Source of the DNA: Bacteroides sp. M10
GTDB taxonomy: Bacteria > Bacteroidota > Bacteroidia > Bacteroidales > Bacteroidaceae
Length of the DNA stretch: 64,000 nucleotides
Reading direction: 5' to 3'
Assembly (NCBI RefSeq): GCF_014334015.1
Contig: NZ_CP060488.1
Span: 2,128,501 to 2,192,500 of the forward strand
A program made the translations under genes and the position numbers. Positions within the stretch are counted from its first letter, which is position 1. Each line of letters begins with the position of its first letter. The notes under the pieces were generated by a model. The model was not told the DNA's origin, searched no databases, and was given only the letters and a program-made list of their open reading frames with translations. Below, piece after piece: positions 1-9,682 of the stretch.

Positions 1-2
1 AT

Positions 3-179
3 CGTGGAGAAGTTTGTATCATTTTAGTTAACCTCTCATCCGAAGCATTTGTGATTGAAGATGGAGAACGTATTGCACAGATGGTGATAGCAAAACACGA
101 ACAGCCTGTATGGCAGGAAGTGGAAGTGTTGGATGAAACAGAACGGGGAGCCGGTGGTTTCGGACATACCGGAGTGTGA
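3..179 (+). CDS. dut: dUTP diphosphatase, C-terminal part (5' end outside window)
   Basis: The reading frame is open from the first bases of the window and ends in TGA at 177-179, giving 58 residues. It shows the trimeric dUTPase C-terminal signature: [13 protein letters not shown] followed by the flexible glycine-rich tail [11 protein letters not shown], which closes over the active site. The enzyme hydrolyses dUTP to dUMP and pyrophosphate in the cytoplasm, keeping uracil out of DNA and supplying dUMP for thymidylate synthesis. The next gene starts 24 nt downstream, so it probably heads or belongs to the housekeeping operon that follows. Confidence 0.93.
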   Translation, partial: RGEVCIILVNLSSEAFVIEDGERIAQMVIAKHEQPVWQEVEVLDETERGAGGFGHTGV

Positions 180-203
180 TGAATATATAATCGAGAAAAT
201 AGA

Positions 204-1976
204 ATGAAGATAAAAATAGGATGGCTGTTCGTGACGGTATTAATGCTCACTTCGTGTGGGGGAATCCGGTCTGTGCGTACAGCGAAAACAGCAGCGAAGG
301 CAGATGCATCCTTTTTGATGAAGGTACCGTTTATTTCTGCTGAAAAGCAACGTAAATATGACTACTTCTTTTTGGAAGCCATGCGGATGAAAGAAAAGAA
401 TGAGTATGATGCGGCTTTTGGTTTGTTGCAGCATTGTCTGGATATCAACCCCAATGCTTCTTCTGCGCTTTATGAAATATCGCAATATTATATGTTCCTC
501 CGCCAGGTGCCGCAAGGTCAGGCTGCTTTGGAGCAAGCGGTTGCTTTTGCACCTGATAACTATTGGTATAGCCAGGGATTGGTCAGTCTGTACCAGCAAC
601 AAAATGAATTGGATAAGGCTGCGGCTTTGCTTGAGAAGATGGTCGCCCGTTTCCCGTCGAAACAGGACCCTTTGTTCAGCCTTCTTGATATTTATAGTCG
701 GCAGGAGAAGTATAATGATGTCATTTCTACATTGAATCGTTTAGAGAAACGTCTGGGTAAGAATGAGCAGCTGTCTATGGAGAAATTCCGGATTTATCTT
801 CAGATGAAAGATGATAAGAAGGCATTTCAGGAAATAGAAAGTCTGGTACAGGAATATCCGATGGATATGCGTTATCAGGTGATACTGGGAGATGTATATC
901 TTCAGAATGGGAAAAAGCAGGAAGCTTATGATGCATACCAGAAGGTACTGGCTGTAGAGCCTGATAACCCGATGGCGCTTTTCTCGATGGCTTCTTACTA
1001 TGAACAGACCGGTCAGAAAGAATTGTATCAACAGCAACTGGATACGTTGTTATTGAACAAGAAGGTGACTTCTGATACTAAAATCAGTGTCATGAGACAG
1101 GTGATTGCGGAAAATGAACAGTCGTCCGTTAAAGACAGTACTCAAGTGATTGCGTTGTTTGACCGGATGATGAAACAGGATATGGACGATCCGCAGATAC
1201 CGATGCTTTATTCTCAATACCTGTTATCGAAGAATATGGAACAGGAGGCTGTGCCGGTATTGGAGCAGGTGGTTGATCTGGATCCTACCAATAAGGCTGC
1301 CCGTTTGATGCTGGTTAGTGCGGCGGTGAAAAAGGAAGATTATAAGCAAATTATCAAGGTCTGCGAACCGGGCATTGAAGCCACTCCGGATGCGTTGGAG
1401 CTTTATTATTATCTGGCTATCGCTTATCATCAGGCAGAGCAGGGAGATAGTGTGTTGAGTGTTTGTAATAGAGCATTGGAACATATAACTCCCGATACGA
1501 GGAAAGAAGTCGTTTCAGATTTTTATTCTATCATGGGGGATATTTATCATACCAAGAAACAGATGACGGAGGCTTATGCTGCCTACGATTCGGCTTTGGT
1601 ATATAATCCTTCCAATATTGGCGCATTAAATAATTATGCTTATTATCTGTCTGTGGAACGTCGTGACTTGGATAAGGCGGAAGAAATGAGTTATAAAACG
1701 GTGAAAGCCGAACCTAACAATTCGACCTATCTCGACACTTATGCCTGGATTCTTTTCGAAAAGGGAAACTATGCCGAAGCCCGTATCTATATTGATAATG
1801 CGATGAAGAACGACGGTGAGAAAAGTGATGTGATTGTGGAGCATTGCGGAGATATTTATTTTATGACCGGTGACGTGGAAGGTGCGTTGAATTATTGGAA
1901 GAAGGCACTGGAAATGGGTAGCGAGTCGAAGATGTTGAAACAGAAAATAGAAAAGAAGAAATATATTGCGGAATGA
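204..1976 (+). CDS. TPR-repeat lipoprotein
   Basis: This 590-residue protein starts with a lipoprotein signal (hydrophobic stretch, then TSCGG; lipidated Cys near residue 18). From about residue 75 to the end it consists of tetratricopeptide repeats, recognisable by units such as ALYEISQYY, AYDAYQKVLAVEPDNP and ALNNYAYYLS. TPR superhelices are protein-binding scaffolds, so it is probably a periplasm-facing outer-membrane adaptor; no partner can be named from sequence alone. Its stop overlaps the start of the DUF4292 gene by 4 nt, so the two are translationally coupled. It belongs to the conserved dut/TPR/DUF4292/EnvC block and not to the glycan locus. Confidence 0.88.
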   Translation: MKIKIGWLFVTVLMLTSCGGIRSVRTAKTAAKADASFLMKVPFISAEKQRKYDYFFLEAMRMKEKNEYDAAFGLLQHCLDINPNASSALYEISQYYMFLRQVPQGQAALEQAVAFAPDNYWYSQGLVSLYQQQNELDKAAALLEKMVARFPSKQDPLFSLLDIYSRQEKYNDVISTLNRLEKRLGKNEQLSMEKFRIYLQMKDDKKAFQEIESLVQEYPMDMRYQVILGDVYLQNGKKQEAYDAYQKVLAVEPDNPMALFSMASYYEQTGQKELYQQQLDTLLLNKKVTSDTKISVMRQVIAENEQSSVKDSTQVIALFDRMMKQDMDDPQIPMLYSQYLLSKNMEQEAVPVLEQVVDLDPTNKAARLMLVSAAVKKEDYKQIIKVCEPGIEATPDALELYYYLAIAYHQAEQGDSVLSVCNRALEHITPDTRKEVVSDFYSIMGDIYHTKKQMTEAYAAYDSALVYNPSNIGALNNYAYYLSVERRDLDKAEEMSYKTVKAEPNNSTYLDTYAWILFEKGNYAEARIYIDNAMKNDGEKSDVIVEHCGDIYFMTGDVEGALNYWKKALEMGSESKMLKQKIEKKKYIAE

Positions 1977-2548
1977 AAAGAATAGTTTATCTATTGTTGT
2001 TGGTGGTAGTGTTGGCAGGCTGTAAGAGTTCGAAGCATTTAGCGACCTCGGAAACTAAGACTTCGACAAAGACGCAGACCTCCAGTTATTTGGCTTCCAA
2101 ACTTCAAATGACCATTCCCAGTAAGAAGGGAAGTATGTCTGTAGGGGGAACCATGAAAATGAAAACTCATGAGCGGGTACAAATCTCCTTATTGATGCCT
2201 ATTCTGCGTACGGAAGTGGCACGTATAGAAGTGACTCCTGACGAAGTGCTGCTTGTAGACCGGATGAATAAACGCTTCGTTCGTGCAACGAAGGCTGAAT
2301 TGAAGAATGTATTATCGAAGAATGTGGAGTTCTCCCGTTTGGAAAAGATATTGATGGATGCTTCTCTTCCTGGCGGAAAGACAGAACTGACAGGAAAGGA
2401 TATAGGAATCCCCTCATTGGAAAAGGCTAAAGTTCAACTTTATGAGTTTTCAACACAGGAGTTTTCAATGACTCCGACGGAACTGACGTCTAAGTATAAC
2501 CAAGTTCCTCTGGAAGAATTAGTAAAAATGCTGGTAGCTTTATTATGA
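1973..2548 (+). CDS. DUF4292-type outer-membrane lipoprotein
   Basis: A 191-residue protein with a clear lipobox (VVLAGCKSS, Cys near residue 17). The body is rich in short beta-strand-like segments (MKMKTHERVQISLLMPI, TEVARIEVTPDEVLLVDRMNKRFV), which resembles DUF4292/LolB-like lipid-binding folds of Bacteroidota. A role at the outer membrane is inferred; function is unknown. It overlaps both neighbours by 4 nt (ATGA-type junctions), pointing to a tightly coupled operon with the TPR lipoprotein and the EnvC-like protein, perhaps in envelope biogenesis. Confidence 0.8.
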   Translation: MKRIVYLLLLVVVLAGCKSSKHLATSETKTSTKTQTSSYLASKLQMTIPSKKGSMSVGGTMKMKTHERVQISLLMPILRTEVARIEVTPDEVLLVDRMNKRFVRATKAELKNVLSKNVEFSRLEKILMDASLPGGKTELTGKDIGIPSLEKAKVQLYEFSTQEFSMTPTELTSKYNQVPLEELVKMLVALL

Positions 2549-3846
2549 TGAAACGTTTCTTTGTTATTCTAATCAGTTGCCTTTGGTTGGCAGTTCCTCT
2601 TTTCGCTCAATCGAACAAGTTGATTCGTGAGCTGGAAAGTAAACGCGGTACGCTGCAAAAACAGATTGCCGAATCGGAATCTATATTGAAGGATACAAAG
2701 AAAGATGTGGGAAGTCAGTTGAACAGCCTGGCTGTGTTGACGGGACAGATTGAAGAGCGGAAGCGTTATATCATGGCTATAAACAATGATGTGGAGGTTA
2801 TCCAGCGTGAATTGGCGTCATTGGAACGTCAGTTGCGCGGGTTGGAGAAGGATTTGAAAGATAAAAAGAAGAAATATGAAGCTTCTGTTCAGTACTTGTA
2901 TAAGAATAAGTCGATAGAGGAGAAGCTGATGTTTATTTTTTCGGCAAAGAACTTGGGACAGACTTACCGGCGTATGCGCTACGTCCGTGAATATGCTACT
3001 TATCAACGTCTGCAAGGGGAGGAAATCCTAAAAAAACAAGAGCAGATACGCAAGAAGAAAGCGGAACGGCAACAGGTGAAAGCTGCCAAGGAGAACCTGT
3101 TGCAGGAACGCGAGAGCGAAAAGGTCAAGCTGGAGGAACAGGAAAAGGAGAAGCGTACGTTGGTGACTAATCTGCAAAAGAAACAGAAAGGATTGCAGAA
3201 TGAGATTAATAAAAAACGCAGGGAAGCCAATCAGCTGAATGCTCGTATTGATAAATTAATTGCGGAAGAGATAGAGCGTGCCCGTAAGCGTGCACAGGAA
3301 GAAGCCCGTCGTGAAGCCGCTGCGCGTAAGAAAGAGGAAAGTAAGGAGGGGAAATCCACTGCAACGGAAACGGCTGCGAAATCGAAACCTCTTGATGCTT
3401 ATACCATAAGTAAGGAGGATCGGGAATTATCGGGTAACTTTGCCGCGAATCGCGGAAAACTGCCCATGCCTATATCCGGAGCTTATATCATAACCAGCCG
3501 TTACGGGCAATATGCCGTAGAGGGCTTACGTAACGTGAAACTGGATAACAAGGGTATTGATATTCAGGGAAGGCCGGGTGCACAGGCACGTGCTATTTTT
3601 GATGGAAAGGTGGCGGCTGTATTCCAGTTGAACGGATTATTTAATGTTCTCATTCGTCATGGTGATTATATTTCTGTTTATTGCAATCTCTCTTCAGCTT
3701 CCGTTAAGGCTGGCGATTCGGTGAGTACGAAGCAATCTATCGGTCAGGTCTTTTCCGACGGTACGGATAATGGGCGGACGGTATTGCATTTCCAGTTGCG
3801 CAGGGAGAAAGAAAAGCTGAATCCTGAACCTTGGCTGAATCGATAA
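2545..3846 (+). CDS. EnvC/M23-family protein with degenerate LytM domain (murein hydrolase activator)
   Basis: The 433-residue protein has a signal peptide (cleavage after LFAQ, about residue 22), a long charged coiled coil (about 25-265), an Ala/Lys-rich linker and a C-terminal LytM/M23 domain (about 310-430) ending LNPEPWLNR. This is the EnvC layout. In active M23 peptidases zinc is bound by an HxxxD motif and an HxH motif; here the first site reads NKGID and the second LHFQL, so metal ligands appear to be missing. That fits an activator of cell-wall amidases at division and not a hydrolase. The start overlaps the upstream stop by 4 nt; a second in-frame ATG follows at once. Confidence 0.85.
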   Translation: MMKRFFVILISCLWLAVPLFAQSNKLIRELESKRGTLQKQIAESESILKDTKKDVGSQLNSLAVLTGQIEERKRYIMAINNDVEVIQRELASLERQLRGLEKDLKDKKKKYEASVQYLYKNKSIEEKLMFIFSAKNLGQTYRRMRYVREYATYQRLQGEEILKKQEQIRKKKAERQQVKAAKENLLQERESEKVKLEEQEKEKRTLVTNLQKKQKGLQNEINKKRREANQLNARIDKLIAEEIERARKRAQEEARREAAARKKEESKEGKSTATETAAKSKPLDAYTISKEDRELSGNFAANRGKLPMPISGAYIITSRYGQYAVEGLRNVKLDNKGIDIQGRPGAQARAIFDGKVAAVFQLNGLFNVLIRHGDYISVYCNLSSASVKAGDSVSTKQSIGQVFSDGTDNGRTVLHFQLRREKEKLNPEPWLNR

Positions 3847-3871
3847 TTGAATTAAAAAACACACACATAGA

Positions 3872-6800
3872 ATGAAGTTAACTAAAATACTAATATGCTT
3901 GCTGGTCTTCTGGGCCGGAACATTGTCCGCGTCTCCTTATTTTTCATTCAAGAAATATCAGGTGGAGGATGGGTTATCTCATAATACCGTATGGTGTGCG
4001 CTTCAAGACAGCTATGGCTTTATCTGGCTAGGTACCAGTGACGGATTGAACCGTTATGACGGACGAGGCAATAAAGTGTACCGGAATGTTCTCAACGACA
4101 AATTTTCATTAGAAAATAATTTCGTAGAAGCCTTGATAGAGGTGGACAAGAGTATCTGGGTCGGAACAAACTCCGGACTTTATATTTATGACCGCAATAC
4201 CGATCGTTTTTCTTACTTTGATAAAACTACGCAGTATGGTGTGTATATCAGTAGTGAGATTAAAAAGATTGTAAAGACAGAAAATGGTCTTATCTGGATT
4301 GCTACTTTGGGACAGGGATTTTTTATTTATGATCCGAAAACAGAGGTGTTGACTCAAAATAGTGTTCAGACTTCTTTTGTGTGGGACCTTTGTCAGAGTG
4401 CCGATCAAAAGAGGGTGTATATCTCTTCTCTACAGGAAGGTTTGTTGTGTTTTGACGAGAATGGCAAGTTTCTCCGGGCATACGAAATCTCATTGGAAAC
4501 AAATGCCTCTGATAGTTATAAGGTGAACTGTATTCAGAATATCGATGGAGAAATCTGGATTGGTGCAGGAAGCAATCTGCTGAGTCGTTTGGATGAACGA
4601 ACCGAAGCTATAGACAACTACAGTGGTTCGGCGTTTAATTTCGGAGCTGTTCATTGTTTGTTGAAGTATACGGATAAAGAGTTGTTGGTAGGGACTGATA
4701 ACGGGCTTTATCTGTTCAATCAGAATACAAACACATTCCAGCGGGCGGATAATCCGGCGGATCCGAGAAGTTTGAGCGATCAGACCATCAATGGAATGAT
4801 GTGGGATGCTGAAGGAGCTCTTTGGGTGTTGACCAATCTGGGAGGAATCAACTATATGTCCAAGCAAACTAAACGCTTTGATTATTATTCGCCTGCCTAT
4901 TTGTCCGGGGTGCCGGGAGCAGGGGAGGTGGTTGCTCCTTTCTGTGAGAGTAAAGATGGGAATATCTGGATTGGAACTCAAAGCGGTTTGTATTTCTTTA
5001 ATGCTGCTACCCAAGAGCTTTCTCCCTATGCTATTGGAGGAGCTAAAAGTCAGAAATATGATATTCGTTCTTTAATGTTGGACGGCGACTACCTATGGAT
5101 CGGGACTTATGCCGGAGGAATACGGGTTGTTAATTTGCGCACAGGAGCAGTGAAGGCTTATACTCACTCCCGTGGAATCCCGAATACAATTTGTAGCAAC
5201 GATGTGTTGTGTATCTATAAAGGACGGAAAGGAGATATCTATGTAGGAACGAGCTGGGGATTATGCTGTTATGACTCTGCGAAAGATAATTTTATGACCA
5301 TCACAAGTGTTGGCTCAATGGTTTCTGTTGTCGATATATATGAAGATATGTACAATCATCTTTGGATTGCGACTTCCAATAGTGGTGTGTTTTCTTATAA
5401 TACAATGAATGCTCATTGGAAGCATTATCAGCACGAACGGGAAGACTCGACTACAATTACCAGCAATTCGGTCATTACTCTGTTTGAAGATGCGAAAGGA
5501 ACCATGTGGTTTGGTACCAATGGGGGAGGGCTGTGTTCCTTTGATCCTAAAACGAAAACATTCATAGAATTTGATCCGCATAATACTTTATTACCTAATA
5601 AGGTTATTTATGCGATTGAACAAGATCAGGGAGGTGATTTCTGGATATCCAGCAATGCCGGAATTTTCAAGATTAATCCTGTCACTAAAGATCATTTCCG
5701 CCAATTTACGATTAATGATGGTTTGCAGGGAAATCAGTTTATGGCTCGATCTTCATTGAAATCATCCGAAGGAAAATTGTATTTTGGTGGAATAAATGGC
5801 TTTAATGTATTTCAGCCGGAACAATTTGTGGATAACAAATATATTCCTCCGGTTTATGTGACTGACATCCGGTTGCCTTATCAGACGGACGAACTGGAAG
5901 TAAAGAAACTGCTTCAGTTGGATAAACCGCTTTATATGGCCGATAAGGTGACTTTATCTTATGAGAACAATAGCTTCTCCATCCGTTTTGTAGCTCTTAG
6001 TTTTGAAGATCCGGCAAAGAACCGATATTCTTATATACTTCGGGGAGTGGATAAGGAATGGATTATGAATACCGAGAACAATGTGGCTTCTTACACAAAT
6101 TTGCCTCCCGGTGAATATCTGTTTGAAATCAGAGGCTCTAATAATGATCGTCAGTGGAATGAAAAGACTACCACTTTAAAGGTGGTGATTACTCCTCCCT
6201 GGTGGCGTAGTACTTTGGCTTATGTTGTTTATGTTCTTATGCTATTGGGATGGATCGGCTGGATGGCCTGGCGATGGAATCTCCGTGTTAAACGCAAATA
6301 TAAACGGCGGATGGAAAAATATCAGACTGCCAAGGAACAGGAAGTTTATAGGTCGAAGATTAGCTTCTTCATCAACTTGGTGCATGAGATACGTACTCCG
6401 CTTAGTTTGATACGCCTTCCTTTGGAAAAATTGTTGGAGAAGGAGCGTGAAGGGAAAGATCTCAAGTATTTGTCTGTGATAGATAAGAACGTAAATTATC
6501 TGTTGGGAATTACTAATGAATTGCTTGACTTCCAGAAAATGGAGAGTGGTACGCTGCATTTGAATTTGAAGAAGAGTGATATAAAGGAACTTGTCAGTGA
6601 TGTTTATAATCAATTTACAAGCCCTGCTGAATTGAAGGGGATTGATTTGCAATTGACTGTTCCTGAACAAGAGTTGGTGTCTACGGTGGATAGGGAGAAA
6701 TTAAGTAAGATTCTTGTTAATTTGATGGGAAATGCCATCAAATATGCTCATGCGCATATTGACCTGAAACTACTTGTCACTGATAAGGGATATGAGATAC

Positions 6801-7888
6801 AAGTGAACGATGATGGTCCCGGAATACCGGATGAACAGAAACAAAAGATATTTGAAGCTTTCTATCAACTGCCTGATGATAAGGTGGCTACGGCTGTAGG
6901 TACCGGTATCGGATTGGCTTTCGCAAAGTCTTTGGCGGAGGCTCACCAGGGAGATTTGTACTTGGAAGATAATGTTGGAGGCGGTTCTTCATTTATATTG
7001 TCTCTTCCGGTCAAAGAGTGGGAGACGGAGAAAACGGCTGATATTGTAGAAATGCATTCGGAACATGTGGATGCTTCTGATGCTGTATCTTCGGAGTATT
7101 CAGGGAAGAAGTTTACGGTTCTGCTGGTTGAGGATAATGTTGATTTATTGAATCTGACTCGTGAGTCGTTGGCTGAATGGTTCCGTGTGTTGAGGGCTTC
7201 CAATGGTCGTGAAGCGCTTGAAGTGCTTGCACAGGAAAACGTAGATGTCATAGTAAGCGACGTTATGATGCCGGAGATGGATGGTCTGGAACTTTGTTGC
7301 AAAGTGAAGTCTGAAATCTCTTATTCCCATATTCCGGTCATTTTATTGACGGCTAAAACGACTTTGGAGTCTAAAGTCGAAGGACTTACATGTGGAGCAG
7401 ATGTATATGTGGAGAAACCATTCTCTATCAAACAGCTTCATATGCAGATCGAAAATTTGCTGAAGTTGAGGCAGTCTTTCCATAAATTGATGGTGAGCCT
7501 GGCTGGGGATACGGTGGCTGTTTCGACAACGGACTTTGCGATGTCGCAGAAAGACTGTGAATTTATTGCGAAGATACAAGGGGTGATAGCCGAACAGCTG
7601 GCAGATGAGAACTTTTCGATAGATACCCTGTCTGAACAGATGAATATGAGTCGTTCCAATTTCTATCGGAAGATCAAGGCTTTGTCCGGAATGTCACCTA
7701 ATGATTATTTGAAGACACTTCGTATGAATAGAGCTGCTGAACTGATTATGAGTGGTACCCGGATTTCTGAAGTGGCAGCGCAGGTGGGATTTACTTCTTC
7801 TTCTTATTTTGCGAAATGTTTTAAAGCGCAATATGGCGTATTACCTAAAGAATATAATGGTCAGCCTCCGGTTTCAGGGGAGGTGTGA
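3872..7888 (+). CDS. Hybrid two-component system regulator (HTCS), candidate PUL master regulator
   Basis: A 1338-residue single-polypeptide sensor and transcription factor. In order: signal peptide (1-20); periplasmic beta-propeller repeats of the Reg_prop type (about 40-680, repeated WIGT/LWIAT motifs); Y_Y_Y domain (about 710-776); one transmembrane helix (about 779-801); histidine kinase with H838 in LVHEIRTP; ATPase domain with DDGPGIPD and GTGIGLAFAKSLAEAH; receiver with D1130 in VSDVMMPEMDG; C-terminal AraC-type HTH (about 1238-1335). HTCS proteins bind oligosaccharides in the periplasm and activate polysaccharide-utilization genes. It starts 25 nt after the EnvC-like gene and ends at a strong hairpin, next to the sulfatases. 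The 50-nt element found before four glycan operons is its most likely target (inference). Confidence 0.95.
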   Translation: MKLTKILICLLVFWAGTLSASPYFSFKKYQVEDGLSHNTVWCALQDSYGFIWLGTSDGLNRYDGRGNKVYRNVLNDKFSLENNFVEALIEVDKSIWVGTNSGLYIYDRNTDRFSYFDKTTQYGVYISSEIKKIVKTENGLIWIATLGQGFFIYDPKTEVLTQNSVQTSFVWDLCQSADQKRVYISSLQEGLLCFDENGKFLRAYEISLETNASDSYKVNCIQNIDGEIWIGAGSNLLSRLDERTEAIDNYSGSAFNFGAVHCLLKYTDKELLVGTDNGLYLFNQNTNTFQRADNPADPRSLSDQTINGMMWDAEGALWVLTNLGGINYMSKQTKRFDYYSPAYLSGVPGAGEVVAPFCESKDGNIWIGTQSGLYFFNAATQELSPYAIGGAKSQKYDIRSLMLDGDYLWIGTYAGGIRVVNLRTGAVKAYTHSRGIPNTICSNDVLCIYKGRKGDIYVGTSWGLCCYDSAKDNFMTITSVGSMVSVVDIYEDMYNHLWIATSNSGVFSYNTMNAHWKHYQHEREDSTTITSNSVITLFEDAKGTMWFGTNGGGLCSFDPKTKTFIEFDPHNTLLPNKVIYAIEQDQGGDFWISSNAGIFKINPVTKDHFRQFTINDGLQGNQFMARSSLKSSEGKLYFGGINGFNVFQPEQFVDNKYIPPVYVTDIRLPYQTDELEVKKLLQLDKPLYMADKVTLSYENNSFSIRFVALSFEDPAKNRYSYILRGVDKEWIMNTENNVASYTNLPPGEYLFEIRGSNNDRQWNEKTTTLKVVITPPWWRSTLAYVVYVLMLLGWIGWMAWRWNLRVKRKYKRRMEKYQTAKEQEVYRSKISFFINLVHEIRTPLSLIRLPLEKLLEKEREGKDLKYLSVIDKNVNYLLGITNELLDFQKMESGTLHLNLKKSDIKELVSDVYNQFTSPAELKGIDLQLTVPEQELVSTVDREKLSKILVNLMGNAIKYAHAHIDLKLLVTDKGYEIQVNDDGPGIPDEQKQKIFEAFYQLPDDKVATAVGTGIGLAFAKSLAEAHQGDLYLEDNVGGGSSFILSLPVKEWETEKTADIVEMHSEHVDASDAVSSEYSGKKFTVLLVEDNVDLLNLTRESLAEWFRVLRASNGREALEVLAQENVDVIVSDVMMPEMDGLELCCKVKSEISYSHIPVILLTAKTTLESKVEGLTCGADVYVEKPFSIKQLHMQIENLLKLRQSFHKLMVSLAGDTVAVSTTDFAMSQKDCEFIAKIQGVIAEQLADENFSIDTLSEQMNMSRSNFYRKIKALSGMSPNDYLKTLRMNRAAELIMSGTRISEVAAQVGFTSSSYFAKCFKAQYGVLPKEYNGQPPVSGEV

Positions 7889-7910
7889 TAGATTGTATAA
7901 AGGCATATAA

Positions 7911-7960
7911 AAAAGACTCCTGCCGGTAAATATCTTGCGATATTGCGGCAGGAGTCTTTT
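7911..7960. terminator. Bidirectional hairpin terminator between HTCS and sulfatase A
   Basis: A perfect 15-bp inverted repeat (arms 7911-7925 and 7946-7960, AAAAGACTCCTGCCG and its complement) around a 20-nt loop. The arms end in an A-run and a T-run, so the structure can stop transcription from both convergent genes. Confidence 0.9.
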
Positions 7961-7984
7961 ATAAAATAATCAATCGAATGCTTC

Positions 7985-9670
7985 TTATTTTTTCTTCTGT
8001 CCCGGATAAGGTTCTACCATACAACGTTTCGCCCATGCTTCGTAAGCTTTTGTCATTTCCGCTACTTTTTCAGGGTGTTGTGCTGCCAGGTTATGCATTT
8101 CGCTCCGGTCTTCATTCAGATTGTATAACTCCCATTTAGCGTTTTCTCCCGGACGAACCAGTTTCCAACCATCGTTAGAAAGGAATGCACGTTCATTGTA
8201 ATGTTCGAATCCCAGATAGTCGTGTCCTTCACGATGTCCGTTCTTGAAAATAGGAACCAGACTCTTGCCTTCCAATGGAATGATGTCATTTCCTTTGTAC
8301 TTGGTAGGATAAGTAGCTCCCGCCATATCGATACAGGTAGCCATGATGTCCATTACATGCCCGATTTCAGGAGTCATCTTGCCGACATTCTTCTTGATAC
8401 CTTTCGGCCAGTGGGCAATCATCGGAGTACAGATACCTCCCTCATACGATTTGGCTTTCCAGAAACGGAACGGTGTATTGGCTACGTTTGCCCAGCGTGC
8501 TCCCAATGAAGCATAAGTTGTTTCCGGTCCAGGCAGTACTTCTTTGTTATGAGGATAAACCATTTTCTCCCCTTTACGTGTCATGTCAGGACGGTCGTTT
8601 TCTCCGGGAGAGTAGTTCTGGCAATCTTCATTACTGCATCCGTTGTCGGAAAGGAATAGAATCAGTGTGTTTTCAAGCTGTCCTGTCTTTTCCAGAGCAT
8701 CGATTACTTGTCCTATTCCCTGGTCCATACGGTCGATCATGGCAGCATGAACAGCCATGGCACGGGCATCCCATTCAGCGTGTGGGTTGTCTTCCCATTT
8801 GTCTTTGAACTGTCTGTCAGACAGGAAATTATCCATATTAGGGAATATACCCAGTTGTTTCTGACGTTCGTAACGTGCATTACGAATGGCTTCCCAACCT
8901 ACTTTATAGGTATCCTTGTATTTCTCAATATCTTCCGGCAATGCATGCAGCGGCCAGTGTGGTGCTGTGTAAGCCAGATACATAAAGAATGGTTTATCGT
9001 CTTTGGCATACTCTTTCACTTCTTTCACAGCACGGTCTGAAAGCGCCTGTGTGATGTAATATCCGTCGGGTACTTCTTTTACAGGTACTTCTCCTTCTAC
9101 CAGACTGAATGGATCAAAATAGTCCACCACTCCATAAATCGTACCGTAATGGGTGTCAAATCCGCGATTCACCGGATAATGACAGAGGTCGGAGTAGGTT
9201 TCGTGGTATACGTGATGTGCGAGCCATTCGCGTTGGTCTTTACGTAGAGGAGTCTCGGCGATATGCCATTTACCTACCATGCTGGTTGCATATCCTGATT
9301 CTTTCAGAACTTCAGCGATGGTAACTGCATTGCGTGATAGTGTGCCCCGGTATCCCGGCAGATGGTCATCGAAGGTCATTCGTCCGATACCTGCCTGATG
9401 TTGATAAAGTCCTGTCAATAGGGAAGCACGTGTCGGACAGCTACGGCTGGTGTTATAGAAATGATTGAAACGTACTCCTTGTTTTGCCAGTTTGTCCAGA
9501 TTAGGTGTGTGAATTTCACTACCGTAGCATCCCAAGTCGGAATAACCGAGGTCATCCGCAAGAATTACCAGGATATTAGGTCGCTGATCGGACTTTTTTC
9601 CTTTGGCATTTGCTGCAGTGTTGCCGGCTATCATTAGCGCTGCCGGCAGAAGAAAAGCTTTAGAATTCAT
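7985..9670 (-). CDS. Family S1 sulfatase (copy A), serine-type
   Basis: A 561-residue arylsulfatase-superfamily enzyme with a signal peptide (first 23 residues, ending AANAKG), acting in the periplasm or at the surface. The N-terminal metal site is ADDLGYSDLGCYG (D39, D40); the modification motif is S77-C-P-T-R-ASLLTG, so formylglycine would be made from Ser77; FLSDNGCSNED supplies later metal ligands. It removes sulfate from a glycan; the linkage cannot be read by eye. It lies 12 nt after sulfatase B, which it presumably follows in one transcript from the 11091-11140 promoter. Its close paralogue is at 47158-48852, with the order B then A kept. Confidence 0.93.
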   Translation of the reverse strand: MNSKAFLLPAALMIAGNTAANAKGKKSDQRPNILVILADDLGYSDLGCYGSEIHTPNLDKLAKQGVRFNHFYNTSRSCPTRASLLTGLYQHQAGIGRMTFDDHLPGYRGTLSRNAVTIAEVLKESGYATSMVGKWHIAETPLRKDQREWLAHHVYHETYSDLCHYPVNRGFDTHYGTIYGVVDYFDPFSLVEGEVPVKEVPDGYYITQALSDRAVKEVKEYAKDDKPFFMYLAYTAPHWPLHALPEDIEKYKDTYKVGWEAIRNARYERQKQLGIFPNMDNFLSDRQFKDKWEDNPHAEWDARAMAVHAAMIDRMDQGIGQVIDALEKTGQLENTLILFLSDNGCSNEDCQNYSPGENDRPDMTRKGEKMVYPHNKEVLPGPETTYASLGARWANVANTPFRFWKAKSYEGGICTPMIAHWPKGIKKNVGKMTPEIGHVMDIMATCIDMAGATYPTKYKGNDIIPLEGKSLVPIFKNGHREGHDYLGFEHYNERAFLSNDGWKLVRPGENAKWELYNLNEDRSEMHNLAAQHPEKVAEMTKAYEAWAKRCMVEPYPGQKKK

Positions 9671-9682
9671 GAATATTATTGT

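Noticed and set aside
6242..6670. Antisense frames inside HTCS, SusC and sulfatase genes
   Set aside because: They are shadows of long real genes in other frames, with no signal peptides, domains or promoters.
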